Under the pieces are notes generated by a model. The model made no database searches and was not told where the DNA came from. It saw only the letters and a list, made by a program, of their open reading frames with translations. A stretch of 64,000 nt of DNA from a virus, in the IMG/VR virus record IMGVR_UViG_3300035698_010970, positions 1 through 64,000 of that record. One strand, given 5' to 3'. Shown here in pieces: positions 52,401 to 61,000 of this stretch. Numbering within the stretch: the stretch's first letter is position 1; each line of letters begins with the position of its first letter. The translations under genes were made by a program, and so were the position numbers.

Positions 52401-52979
52401 CAAGGTGGTCGCGATGTTGGCGTCCGAGTCCACTTGCCGCAAGACAGTCACCTCTTCCTGAATGAAAGAGTCGATCACGGGGCTGAGGTTAACACGAGTG
52501 TAGCCTGTTGCTCCTCCGCCAGAGAACTGGGAAGCATAGAAGTTGAACCCGATAATGTTGTCGTTGTCGGGCTTCTCAACAGTGATCTCCACTTCCGCGT
52601 TGAAGCGCTCCACCTTGATGTTGGAGGGAGGGTCTACCGCAAGGACAACATCGGATTCTTGAACGAGGTTTGCTTGAACTACTGCCGAGTTGGAAACCGC
52701 TCCCGAGAAGGACACTGCGCGAAGCAGGATGTCGTTGCTGCCAGCCTGCAAATCTAGCCCGTCAGGAAAGACCGCAGGGTTAGGGACGGTGAACGACGTC
52801 CCTTCAAACACCACCAAATCAGGGTTGGAGGTGAATGGGCCTCCTCGCACGCTGATCTGCATATCCACGGTCGTCTCATCAACGGTCCCCGTGAAGATCC
52901 GTTCGGGGATAGTCGTCGTAAAGACAAACGTTTCTCTCCAAACCCCATCAGGGCCAAGAATTTGTGGGGTAAGGGTCAT
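49443..52979 (-). CDS. Baseplate J-like protein (1178 aa)
   Basis: The central part (about 440-640) carries the J/gp47 pattern: SNVGVTRKPG, IPLGTRISSGGVFFV, VPIRAENPGSSGNLAAGQIN, VTNPGRTFGGREVETNVQLAERSKN. The protein is about three times longer than P2 or Mu-type J, with beta-rich N-terminal extension (fibronectin-like, WRETFVFTTTIPERI) and a long C-terminal part. It should form the baseplate wedge of a contractile tail. It overlaps the gp25-like gene by 4 nt. Confidence 0.85.
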   Translation of the reverse strand: MTLTPQILGPDGVWRETFVFTTTIPERIFTGTVDETTVDMQISVRGGPFTSNPDLVVFEGTSFTVPNPAVFPDGLDLQAGSNDILLRAVSFSGAVSNSAVVQANLVQESDVVLAVDPPSNIKVERFNAEVEITVEKPDNDNIIGFNFYASQFSGGGATGYTRVNLSPVIDSFIQEEVTVLRQVDSDANIATTLAGQPAADPLFLQIKQTQTRGGDVIEKLEDVSLTDELAEAITYDEQANLLQSDFTSVSEVPETTARIRTSVTVESVRQVEYIRFKHNRNNGPSSLPPTVPIGAFAATPISEPLYYVVTAITFDATTNTELESPFSIEVFGNPVTISLNLGAFPTVTRSDITNRLISSVLRTNPQLALQPGAVIRDTVIDPVAAESEKVRFVVDFLHRSQSFDTLVRVDGVGASGNPTPVDSSAYKLALKKAFGITSNQTQALIDHSFEQLASNVGVTRKPGIRARGLGTFFTSRRPSATIPIPLGTRISSGGVFFVSTEEASIPVENAASFFNPSTGLFSVDVPIRAENPGSSGNLAAGQINTVITNTTGSLAVTNPGRTFGGREVETNVQLAERSKNALASVDSGTEAGYRQTLANLPGVLESFIVTPGNDLMQRDFDPDYLKHAGGKVDAYIRGESLATVSDTFAFRFERKFNVQFVPVGNILDLRFQAIDSDLSADNPLAEMLNFPNASLGLRNASTGVEFNLSNAVVENFKTIKLDTTQPQPTVTFGDIVLGDYRLVASRRFVLPRQPVREIQSVTGVVTGSLEEDAYGLFRLDDPLKDGKSVEAQSAIEIFQVNGAPTGEKIGVLNEEHVIIGEFPEFLNNLGADSFTIRVFNLDRTVEYRGPFDPSGVSDYTILPGNETTAVSIKRVLGRGISSGQRLSIDYFHDENFTVSYVVNLAVIAAQEDVSNSKHITADVLVKETVAVPVDITATIVKRAGVPTSIVDRRVRSNLAQFFSNSPLGSSIRQSDVVSLLKNTEGVDFVEVPVVKLARSVDACVVRELLASSQSGDSTFIRGSDFAPISTETVLVWLLDEELNSATTTGGGPETEFRGVFQGDTPLELQIVDPLSLGTQPGKAFIIGAEGLSIPGFSDDATLTLAFPTAGNLEIEEERLRRTSNRVLISLPVGDSPTNYVYRVTYVVGPTNAGAKNLNAFDIEFFETGNFNFTYTEIS

Positions 52980-54151
52980 CGTCCAAACACATCCTCTCTG
53001 CGGGTGTTAGGATTGACTCCGAAGCCTTCAAGGCCCAGAGACAACCCACTGCTTCCGACGAGTGCAGCCGTTCCCGGAGCTGCAAACACGGTGTTGACGT
53101 TGACAGGTTGCCCCGATGCATTCGTGCCGACGATCTCGACTTGAACGACCGTTGGGTCCCTAGGTGCTGGGGTTACTGTCAGCGACAAAACAGAGAAGAG
53201 GCGCTCCCGAGCTGTTAGCTCCTGGAAGCGACCTTGGATAGCCTGAAGCTTCTTGAAGGTGTCGACTGCAAACAGCACGTCTTCGTTAATCGATGTTACC
53301 GCCGCGGTAGAGTTTTTGGACCCAATACGGTCAAGCAACGTTGTGCCGTAAAACTCGTGGAAAGGGTTGGAACCTTTTCGGGTCGTCAAGATCTTGAGCA
53401 AAGCTTGGTTGAGCAAGTTCTCATTTCCGATGAGCAAGGCCTCTCCAGTGCCGTCGAAGCGATAGTCGTTCTCGATACCGAACGAGCGACATCGACGACA
53501 CCTTTGCTGTAGGGTCGCATACGTCACCTTGAAGACCGGGTTCGAACGCACCGGTTGGTTGAAGCGAATGTATCGAGTCGCAACTTGAACAAACTGGTTG
53601 ATGTTGACCGTGTTGAAGACGTCATTCCTCTCCGCAAAATCCCACCCAGGGAACAGTTCCTTACCCTTCGCCCCCGTGTTCAAGAGGAAGTTCAAGGATG
53701 CCGTTGCGTCGCCTGCGATTCGGATACGAGATTCTGGACCGTTGCGAGAGATGTCGGACAACGTCAGGTGGCCGTTGTTGTTGACCGCGATGACCCCCGC
53801 CCCCTCCGTGAGGAAAGCCCTTTGCAACACTTTGACCACCTGATCTGTGGTCACCCGAGTCCCTAGGGGGAGAGGCACGGTAACGGAGTCCGAGGAGTTC
53901 GAAACCGTTATGCGATTCTGATTCCGGCAGAGGGTGAAGGGGCCAGCCTTGCTTGAGATAATCCGAGCCTGGGAGAGCAAACCTTCAGAAGGGATAGACA
54001 AATCGAGATCGCTGTTGGCGAGAACCTGAATGAAGTCACCAGAGTTGATGGGCTGGCGCACTTCAAGAGACCGTCGATCAGAGCCCAAGGTTACCCGCTC
54101 CTCCACCGTCAGGTGGGGGCAAGGGAACGCCAGCTGGAAATCAACAGTCAT
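52976..54151 (-). CDS. Baseplate wedge protein, gp25-like C-terminal half
   Basis: 391 aa. Residues about 225-345 carry EALLIGNENLLNQALLKILT, TRKGSNPFHEFYGTTLLDRIG and later LSLTVTPAPRDPTVVQVEIVG, the layout of gp25/W-type baseplate proteins (G.e.L.Q.l..iL.T..G...p..yGt.L). A CRRC pair at about 217-220 could bind metal. The N-terminal 200 residues are beta-rich and specific. A gp25 gene next to a J gene is the usual myovirus order. Confidence 0.78.
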   Translation of the reverse strand: MTVDFQLAFPCPHLTVEERVTLGSDRRSLEVRQPINSGDFIQVLANSDLDLSIPSEGLLSQARIISSKAGPFTLCRNQNRITVSNSSDSVTVPLPLGTRVTTDQVVKVLQRAFLTEGAGVIAVNNNGHLTLSDISRNGPESRIRIAGDATASLNFLLNTGAKGKELFPGWDFAERNDVFNTVNINQFVQVATRYIRFNQPVRSNPVFKVTYATLQQRCRRCRSFGIENDYRFDGTGEALLIGNENLLNQALLKILTTRKGSNPFHEFYGTTLLDRIGSKNSTAAVTSINEDVLFAVDTFKKLQAIQGRFQELTARERLFSVLSLTVTPAPRDPTVVQVEIVGTNASGQPVNVNTVFAAPGTAALVGSSGLSLGLEGFGVNPNTRREDVFGR

Positions 54152-54190
54152 CGGGCTACCAACGCGAATCTATAGGAGAATTAGAGGGAA

Positions 54191-55252
54191 TTAGAGGGCA
54201 GTGAACGGATCGTCATCCGGCTCATCTGGCCACAAAGTATCGAATTCGGACAGGTTTTTCGTGTTGACCGTTTCAAAGTCCACAGTGTCTCCCTCGTAGG
54301 GCTTCGAGCCACCTTGTGCTTGTGCGAGGGATGCGCCCAATGACGTGATAAGATCCTCTTCTGGAAAGCCGGAGTCTCCTTTAGACAGTGCTGTAGCGGC
54401 ATCGTTGAGGGAAAGACCTGAAGCGGCGTTTCGCGGCTTCTTATCGTAGAAGATGTTGTCGATACTCTCGATGATGCGAACGATATGCAGATTCGCTTGG
54501 AATTCTCGGGGATCGGGAAGAGGAAGCCCTGAAACCGTGCCTCCGACCGCTTGCATGAGCATTTGATCCCGCTCTTGGGAAAATTGCTCACGAAGGTCCA
54601 TGAGCTTGATGATCTTGGCTTCCAAGTTGTTGCGACGCTCTTGGATCGCCGGGTTGAGCCACCTTCTCCCCCGCTCCACTTGGCTTGCAATTCTTCCGTC
54701 AGCATCGCTGAGGTTGATGATTCGTCCAATTCGACGGAAGGGGTAACGACCCCACCCTAGCCAGCCACCACTATCCGCCCCTCCAACTCCTCGACTGTCG
54801 CTGTCGGGAGCGATGACCCCAAAGTGGGGCTGGTCATTACGAGTGTCCGGGACTTCAACATCGTTGATTTGCACGGAAGGATCAACGTCGGGGTCCTCTT
54901 CGGGGTTCAGAACGGAGTTGAACTCTACAAAATCCGGCTTGAGAAACAGGGAGATCTCCATGGGGTTGCCACCTAAAGCAAGGTAGACACCAATGAGCTT
55001 CTCTAGACTCGATCCCGAAGTGACCGAGAAACCTGTCCGAACTTCCGTAACCTCGTCAGCGATATCGAAGCTGCTGTCCGCAGCTACTACGGATTTTTTC
55101 CGAGCATAGAAGACCGTGATCTCTCCGACCTTTTGGATCTCGGCGTCGAGCACTGCCAACCTTGCGTTGACAGCTCTGCGCTCTTCCAGTGCGAAGGTTC
55201 GAAATTCTCTCCACTGCGTTTGTCTGAAACTACCTAGCCATCCAAAAGACAT
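54191..55252 (-). CDS. Tail/baseplate protein, 353 aa
   Basis: Helical start (REFRTFALEERRAVNARLAV) and a second helical stretch (ERRNNLEAKIIKLMDLREQFSQER) flank beta and Gly/Asp-rich parts. Coiled-coil features suggest a tail or baseplate connector. The ATG shares one base with the upstream TAG-type stop junction (TAATG-like overlap). No homologue recognised. Confidence 0.65.
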   Translation of the reverse strand: MSFGWLGSFRQTQWREFRTFALEERRAVNARLAVLDAEIQKVGEITVFYARKKSVVAADSSFDIADEVTEVRTGFSVTSGSSLEKLIGVYLALGGNPMEISLFLKPDFVEFNSVLNPEEDPDVDPSVQINDVEVPDTRNDQPHFGVIAPDSDSRGVGGADSGGWLGWGRYPFRRIGRIINLSDADGRIASQVERGRRWLNPAIQERRNNLEAKIIKLMDLREQFSQERDQMLMQAVGGTVSGLPLPDPREFQANLHIVRIIESIDNIFYDKKPRNAASGLSLNDAATALSKGDSGFPEEDLITSLGASLAQAQGGSKPYEGDTVDFETVNTKNLSEFDTLWPDEPDDDPFTAL

Positions 55253-57837
55253 TAGCCATCTCCTTGTACAAGGGCTTTGAACAGCTCAAGGGCCACGTTA
55301 GGAATGCCACCAGCAAGCAAGACAACTCCAGCACCGTATGCCGCTGGACTATCGAAAGGCTTGTTCTGAGCAGACACCAGTGCCTGCAGAGTGCCGTCTG
55401 TGCCGTTGGCAATAGTTACCAACCCACTCGCAGCAGGGAGCCCCACAAACAGTCGGAGCAAGTTCTGGATCATCGAGTTGATACGGTTCAACAAAGCCTG
55501 AAGCTCAATGATCCGAGACTGTAGGAACTCGATAAATCGCCTGATGAGATCTGTGATAGCGTTGAGGGCTGCTCGAATGCTTTTCAGGATTGCGAGAAGC
55601 TCGTCGAAGAACCTGTCCACATCCGGAAGGCCTTGCGGGAAGAGACGGATAGCGATCCACCCCTTCTCTTGGGGCCGTACAACCGGTCCAATCGCAATTC
55701 GAAGAGCAAAGGCAGCTTGCTCTAACACGTTGTCGGGTACGAGGTTGCGAATGAACTGCAGCTCTTCGAACGTCGATTTTTCGCGCTCATACAGAACCGG
55801 AGCCTTGTCTTCGGAGCCGGCAACTACCAGGTTGTTCTTCTTGGACGCTGCTTGGAAGAAGTGCGGTTCCCGGGCTAGGACCGCGGGATTGACAGTTTGG
55901 GTCTTGACGGAGGAAACGTTGGGCGCTCCCGTGGCTTCGGGGTTCGGAGCAATGCCTTTCGTCAAGTCTGCCGAATAGAGCAGGCTCAGCAAGGACTCAT
56001 CATTCAAGGTGTAGTTGAGAAGGTCCTCGCAGGCGTCTACGACAACTTGAGCGATAGTCGGCGACGGTGGGTTCTCAACAAAGAGATCGTTAGCCAAGTT
56101 GAGGGCCGAGCGGGCAGTCTTCTTGCGCCACTTCGACAAGTTCTCAGTGGTGTTGTAGTACTTGTCAATACGACGATCTCGACCCACAAGACGAGACATG
56201 ATAAGGGCTGCTGCATCCTCAAGCTGTGTGGGGAGCCTTGCCGTGCCAACGTAATCCGCCCAAAATCTGCTTGGGAGAATTCCGTTCGCGTCAGCATTCG
56301 CCTCTGTGGGGGGAAAGCTGATCGTCTCTAGAGTTGGAGGTGCACCGTTTACTCCGGGAATCTCTCTCGTTCGGACAGGAAGGTCTGCTCGACATAGCAC
56401 CACAAGCAACAAAGCTTGTACGACGCACTTGAGGTACGCCTCAGTATTGGCGTCAGGAAAGACAATCTCAAACGGAGCAGAGGAAGGGCCAACGTCCTCG
56501 AAGTTGAACCCTAAAGCCATCGGGAACTCCACGGGGTCCGTACCATTGTCGATGGTGATCCTGTCAGCTTGGTATTGCCAATCTGCCTCGGATTCGATGT
56601 TGCGTGTTACGGCTCTAACCCGTACAAAGAACGAGTTTGGACGATCCCCAACTGTGACCTTAGTTTGACCACCGACTCCAATATCCCACGAAGCGCTCTT
56701 GGGCATCTCTTCAAAAGGAATGGTGATTCCGTACCCCTTACCGGGGAAGAAGAGGTTCTGACCAAAGGGAACGAAGAACGTTCGCTGTAGAAGGAACTCA
56801 TTCCCTTGTTGCAGATCGCTGAGCTGGATTGGAGCGGCATCAGCCAGGCTCTTCACGCCATAGACCCGAGCCCCCAAGGTCTTCCGTTCTCCCGTGAAAC
56901 TCGTAGCTTTGTTCCACTGAAGCTCGTCCGAGATCCGAAGTTGTTGGATGCCGCCGTAGAGCCGAATGGGCTGGCCATTGACGTTTACAGCTGTGCCAAC
57001 GTCCGTGCCCTTGTTGTCCGGAGAAGCCTCGATAGCCCCCTTGGTGGGTTTGTCGTACTGAAGCAAGATCCCACTTGCTTCCGTTGAAACTTCGATCAGG
57101 AAGCCTCGGGGAGGTAGTTGAGCAAAGTTCGTTACGAAGTTGCCAGGAGCTGAAGCCATCTGCCACGTCAAGTTGACGGCATTGACCGTAGTGCTGACGT
57201 TTTGGTCTTTTCGGAAAGCTCGTGTAGGTAGTACGCCAGGCTTTCCGAACGAGAAAATGGACGCACCATCAAGACCGTACTTCGCCTGGACATTGGCGGG
57301 AGTGCCAAGCAAGGGTTTGAGATCGATCTTCTGGTTGAAGAGATTCATGATGCCCCGAATGAGGGCAAGCAACCTATCAACAGCAGTCAGGTCAACCGAC
57401 AAGTACAAGAAGACCGAGATGACCGTGGATAGAGAAGAAATGTTCGGTCGGTTGGGATCTCGTCGGTCAACGAGACGAGAGATCATGCGCTTCTCGTATG
57501 CCGAGAACCCACCTCGAAGGTCCTTGAACTCAGGTCCTTCTAGGATGTAGAAGTCCCCGTGGATATACAGGCCCGCTTGTCTTAGGTCGTTGAGAATGGC
57601 TTCAATAAGCGCTAGGAGAGCTTCGATAAGCGCGATGATAGGATCGAGGAAGCCAATCGCAAAGGTCTTGAGGACCTCAAGGATCTGGAGAAGGATGTTG
57701 AGGATGTTGATGAGCGCCGTGAAGAACGCATCAACAGCTTGGCGAACACCTTCCAGAAAATCGGGAATAGCAAGATTGACAGTCTGCCATTCACCGACTG
57801 CTCCCGCTGCTCCTCCACCAAATTCTGGGTTCGCCAT
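55252..57837 (-). CDS. Large tail protein with hydrophobic amphipathic helices (861 aa)
   Basis: The N-terminus (15-80) is strongly hydrophobic and helical (FFTALINILNILLQILEVLK, IIALIEALLALIEAILNDL), as in tape-measure-like or membrane-contacting tail proteins. Another hydrophobic stretch sits near 760-800 (IIELQALLNRINSMIQNLL), and the C-terminus is VVLLAGGIPNVALELFKALV. The middle is beta-rich. It could contact the host membrane during injection; inference. Confidence 0.65.
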   Translation of the reverse strand: MANPEFGGGAAGAVGEWQTVNLAIPDFLEGVRQAVDAFFTALINILNILLQILEVLKTFAIGFLDPIIALIEALLALIEAILNDLRQAGLYIHGDFYILEGPEFKDLRGGFSAYEKRMISRLVDRRDPNRPNISSLSTVISVFLYLSVDLTAVDRLLALIRGIMNLFNQKIDLKPLLGTPANVQAKYGLDGASIFSFGKPGVLPTRAFRKDQNVSTTVNAVNLTWQMASAPGNFVTNFAQLPPRGFLIEVSTEASGILLQYDKPTKGAIEASPDNKGTDVGTAVNVNGQPIRLYGGIQQLRISDELQWNKATSFTGERKTLGARVYGVKSLADAAPIQLSDLQQGNEFLLQRTFFVPFGQNLFFPGKGYGITIPFEEMPKSASWDIGVGGQTKVTVGDRPNSFFVRVRAVTRNIESEADWQYQADRITIDNGTDPVEFPMALGFNFEDVGPSSAPFEIVFPDANTEAYLKCVVQALLLVVLCRADLPVRTREIPGVNGAPPTLETISFPPTEANADANGILPSRFWADYVGTARLPTQLEDAAALIMSRLVGRDRRIDKYYNTTENLSKWRKKTARSALNLANDLFVENPPSPTIAQVVVDACEDLLNYTLNDESLLSLLYSADLTKGIAPNPEATGAPNVSSVKTQTVNPAVLAREPHFFQAASKKNNLVVAGSEDKAPVLYEREKSTFEELQFIRNLVPDNVLEQAAFALRIAIGPVVRPQEKGWIAIRLFPQGLPDVDRFFDELLAILKSIRAALNAITDLIRRFIEFLQSRIIELQALLNRINSMIQNLLRLFVGLPAASGLVTIANGTDGTLQALVSAQNKPFDSPAAYGAGVVLLAGGIPNVALELFKALVQGDG

Positions 57838-57841
57838 CTAA

Positions 57842-58096
57842 CTACCTGCCCCCGCCGTACTTCAACCGGTTGAGCTTCATGTTCAGCTCAGCGATCTTGT
57901 TCTGGTCTTCCTTGATCTGATTGCCGAGAAGCTCCTTGAGGTTCTCAAGACCTCCAGCGATACGCTTGAACGAAGGGATCGTGAAGGCTTCAGCGTCCCC
58001 AGAAGGCTCCGTGTTCTCCCAAGTGCCCACAGGAATTTCCATCTCGTCCAGCACCTTCTGTGCTTCTTCGATCGTGATGTCTTCGTCCTTCTTCAT
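57842..58096 (-). CDS. Small tail-associated protein with coiled coil (84 aa)
   Basis: Acidic start MKKDEDITIEEAQKVLDEME and a C-terminal heptad-like helix (LENLKELLGNQI, EDQNKIAELNMKLNRL). Probably a chaperone or connector for its large neighbours; it overlaps the giant upstream gene by 4 nt. Confidence 0.65.
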   Translation of the reverse strand: MKKDEDITIEEAQKVLDEMEIPVGTWENTEPSGDAEAFTIPSFKRIAGGLENLKELLGNQIKEDQNKIAELNMKLNRLKYGGGR

Positions 58097-61000
58097 TCTG
58101 TCGCATCCTGTAGGGCTTTGGCCTTCTTCTGCTCGTTGGCTTGCTTGCGCAGCTGCTTCGGCAACTCTCGTTCCCGGATCGTGATCTGCCTAATGTAACC
58201 ATCTTCACGGTTAACGCGAGCGCTAATCCATGAGAGCCGCAAAGGTCGGAATTGGTCGTTGTTGTCCAACACGTCATCAAGGAGATCCGTCAACACAGGT
58301 CGTCCGTCTCCCTCCGGAGCCGCAGGGTTGCCCGCATTGTCCTCGAAGGTTGAGTACGTTGGTGCGCCAGGCTGTTGGAAAGGACGCTCAGCGTCCAGCC
58401 TCGTGTCTCCTACCCAGAACCGTCGGTCAAGGACCGAGAGACAGTCCGTGGCATTCGCAAAGGGGGAAACTTGCGCTACTCCCGCGAGACCTTCCACAAA
58501 GACGTTGCTGAGGACTCCGAGTCCTTCGTCAGGGATGAGTGGGTTCCCAAGGTCCGAGATGTGTGCGTCACGCTGGAACACGAAGTAGCTGCCGCCTTTC
58601 CTGCCTTGGAATAGTACGTTGAACTCCTCGATGAAGCTGAGGGTCCTCTCTCGCATCAACAAGACGAGATCGATAGCCTCATCACTAAACAGTGGTGAGG
58701 GCCTGAAAACTCGATAGGAGATAGGCGCCACGGAAAAGAGGTTGCCTCCGAACGAGTCCGCAGGGGAGCCCAGCTGTCCCGCGTATGCCGTGGGACGAAG
58801 GTCTTGCTGCCCCTCTTGACCCCCCGAGTTGAAGGCTGCCGCAGAGGCACTCACAGTTGGAAGTACGGCATACTCAGCGACACTACCGAAGGTAACGTTG
58901 TCTCCTGCAAATTCCCCGGAGAACTCCGAAGCCGGGCTCACCAAAATCTCGGCAGTCGTGGTCTCTCGAACCCGATACCAACCTCGGTTATCGTCTAGCT
59001 CGGAGGGTTGCCCAGCGATGAAGGGAACTTGCTGACCGACTGAAGCCACAGTTCGGTTGGGAACCGAACGATCTCCGAAGGGCCTCACACCGAACTCGGG
59101 ACCCGTCACCGGGATAGCCCCCCCGATCCCTGACAAGGCGCCGGAAGGATCAATCAAAAGGATGTCGCCCTCTTCGATTCCCAAGCTTCCAAAGTTGATT
59201 GACGTGTCCGTATCTCTCAACCCACGTGGTTCCACAGGATCAGTCTTCGCAGGAACGTAGCCTCCCTCTTGAGTCGAGAAGTCTCCCGTTCTCTCGAAGA
59301 GCACTCGGTCTGTGATGAGGTCTAGGAGCTGCGCGTTGCTTTGCTCATGGGGGACCGGCACAAATCTCAAGTAGATCTCGAAGGAAAGGCCCGCCACGTT
59401 TGGCGTCGCAACATTGACGATTCCGGGAGCCTTGAGCAGGATCCTTTCTGCGTCCAGCACAGCTGCAATCTCGACTTGATCGACAAGGTTCCCGTCTGCA
59501 TCGAGAAGACGCAGCATGTCTCCCGGGTTCACGTTGACATTGGGATCGTCAAACCCACCGAGCTGAGTACCTCCGGTAGACCGAAGAACGAAAGGCCAAA
59601 CGTCTCCCGTGGGAGGCACAGCCTGAGCACCGAAGGAAGCCACTGTTCCTCGACGGATCTCGTACACGTAACGTAGGGGCTCAATAGCAGCCGCAACGTC
59701 ATCTTGCTGTAGATGGAACCGTCGGATGCGGCGAACTTCAAAGGTGACGCGTTCCGGAGATACGGCACCAAAAGCCGTTGAGCTACGGAAGCCCACTGCT
59801 GCAAGCGCCGAGTTGTTGTTGATGTCGACCACACGAGACGCAATTCCCGTGAGATCGAGGACAGGTCGGGGAGACGTGGGCTCAAGGAAGACTCCAGCTT
59901 GCGCCCTGAAGCCTGGGTTCACGCCATCAGAAGTCGTGATGCGGTCTCCAGGGAACAAGCAGTCTACAGCCGTAGCCACACCACCATGGAGCGTTGTCCA
60001 GTTAGCCGTGGAGACATCCCAACGAAGAAGGGAGGCCACGCTAGGATACACAATCGCATCCTCGTCAATCTGGAAAGTTGTCGTAGCTACCGGAGTGTGT
60101 TCGAGAACACGGATCTCGTTTGCCGCAGGGTTGCCCCCTTCAAGAATGTCCCCATCCGGACCGCCAGCAAAGGAGAATGAGAGCGAGCCAATCAGGTCAG
60201 GGTTTTCGAAGGTGATCTCTCCGAACCCAAAAGCGGAGTTGTACGCACCAGCTTGGCGGTAACCTACGAGGTTCCGAGGAAGCCCCGTACCTGCACGGTC
60301 CATCCGTACCTCAGCAGCTGTGAACCCTGAAACGTAGGTGCCCTCAATACCGAGAAGAGCACCAATGGCAACGCCGCCACCGTTTGCGTCTTGCACCGGC
60401 GCAACGATATCGAAGACCCCCGTGTTTACGTTGAATCCTGTGTAGGCAACGCTAAGGGTTTGGGCGATATCTCCGGTGTTGACCAGGAAGTACAAGCGAC
60501 CCGTAGCTGGCCAAGCCGTTTCACCATTTGAAAGTCGCGCGGTGGAGAGGGTAATCTCTAACCCTAGGATGTTGACGCTCGTAACTGTGGGGAACTCCAA
60601 CTGGAGCCACCCTTGACCTGCGTTCAACGGAGCACTAGTTGCTGTTAACTCCAACGCTTGGAACTCCTCAGCAGCATCCGGTTGAATAGCGTGCTTTACG
60701 ACGTAGGTCCCGGCTTTCGTTGTTGCGGACGTCAAAGCAGCTTCAGACTGCGAAACGACCAGAACGTCTCCCGGCTCAATGCTGGCGAGGTTCCCTGCTG
60801 CCAGGTCTACGAAGTCTACGGCCACCCGGTTATCCAAGTCTGGATCAATAGAGGCAGCCTCGCAGGTACCGACACCTTGAGCGATGACGCCATCCTCATC
60901 TTGCGAGGAGGATGGCAGGGCCGAGAACGTGACGCCAGTCTCCTGGATTGGTGTGTTGCTGAAGCCCTCGAAAGCCGGAACTTTGACAGAGCCAATCCCT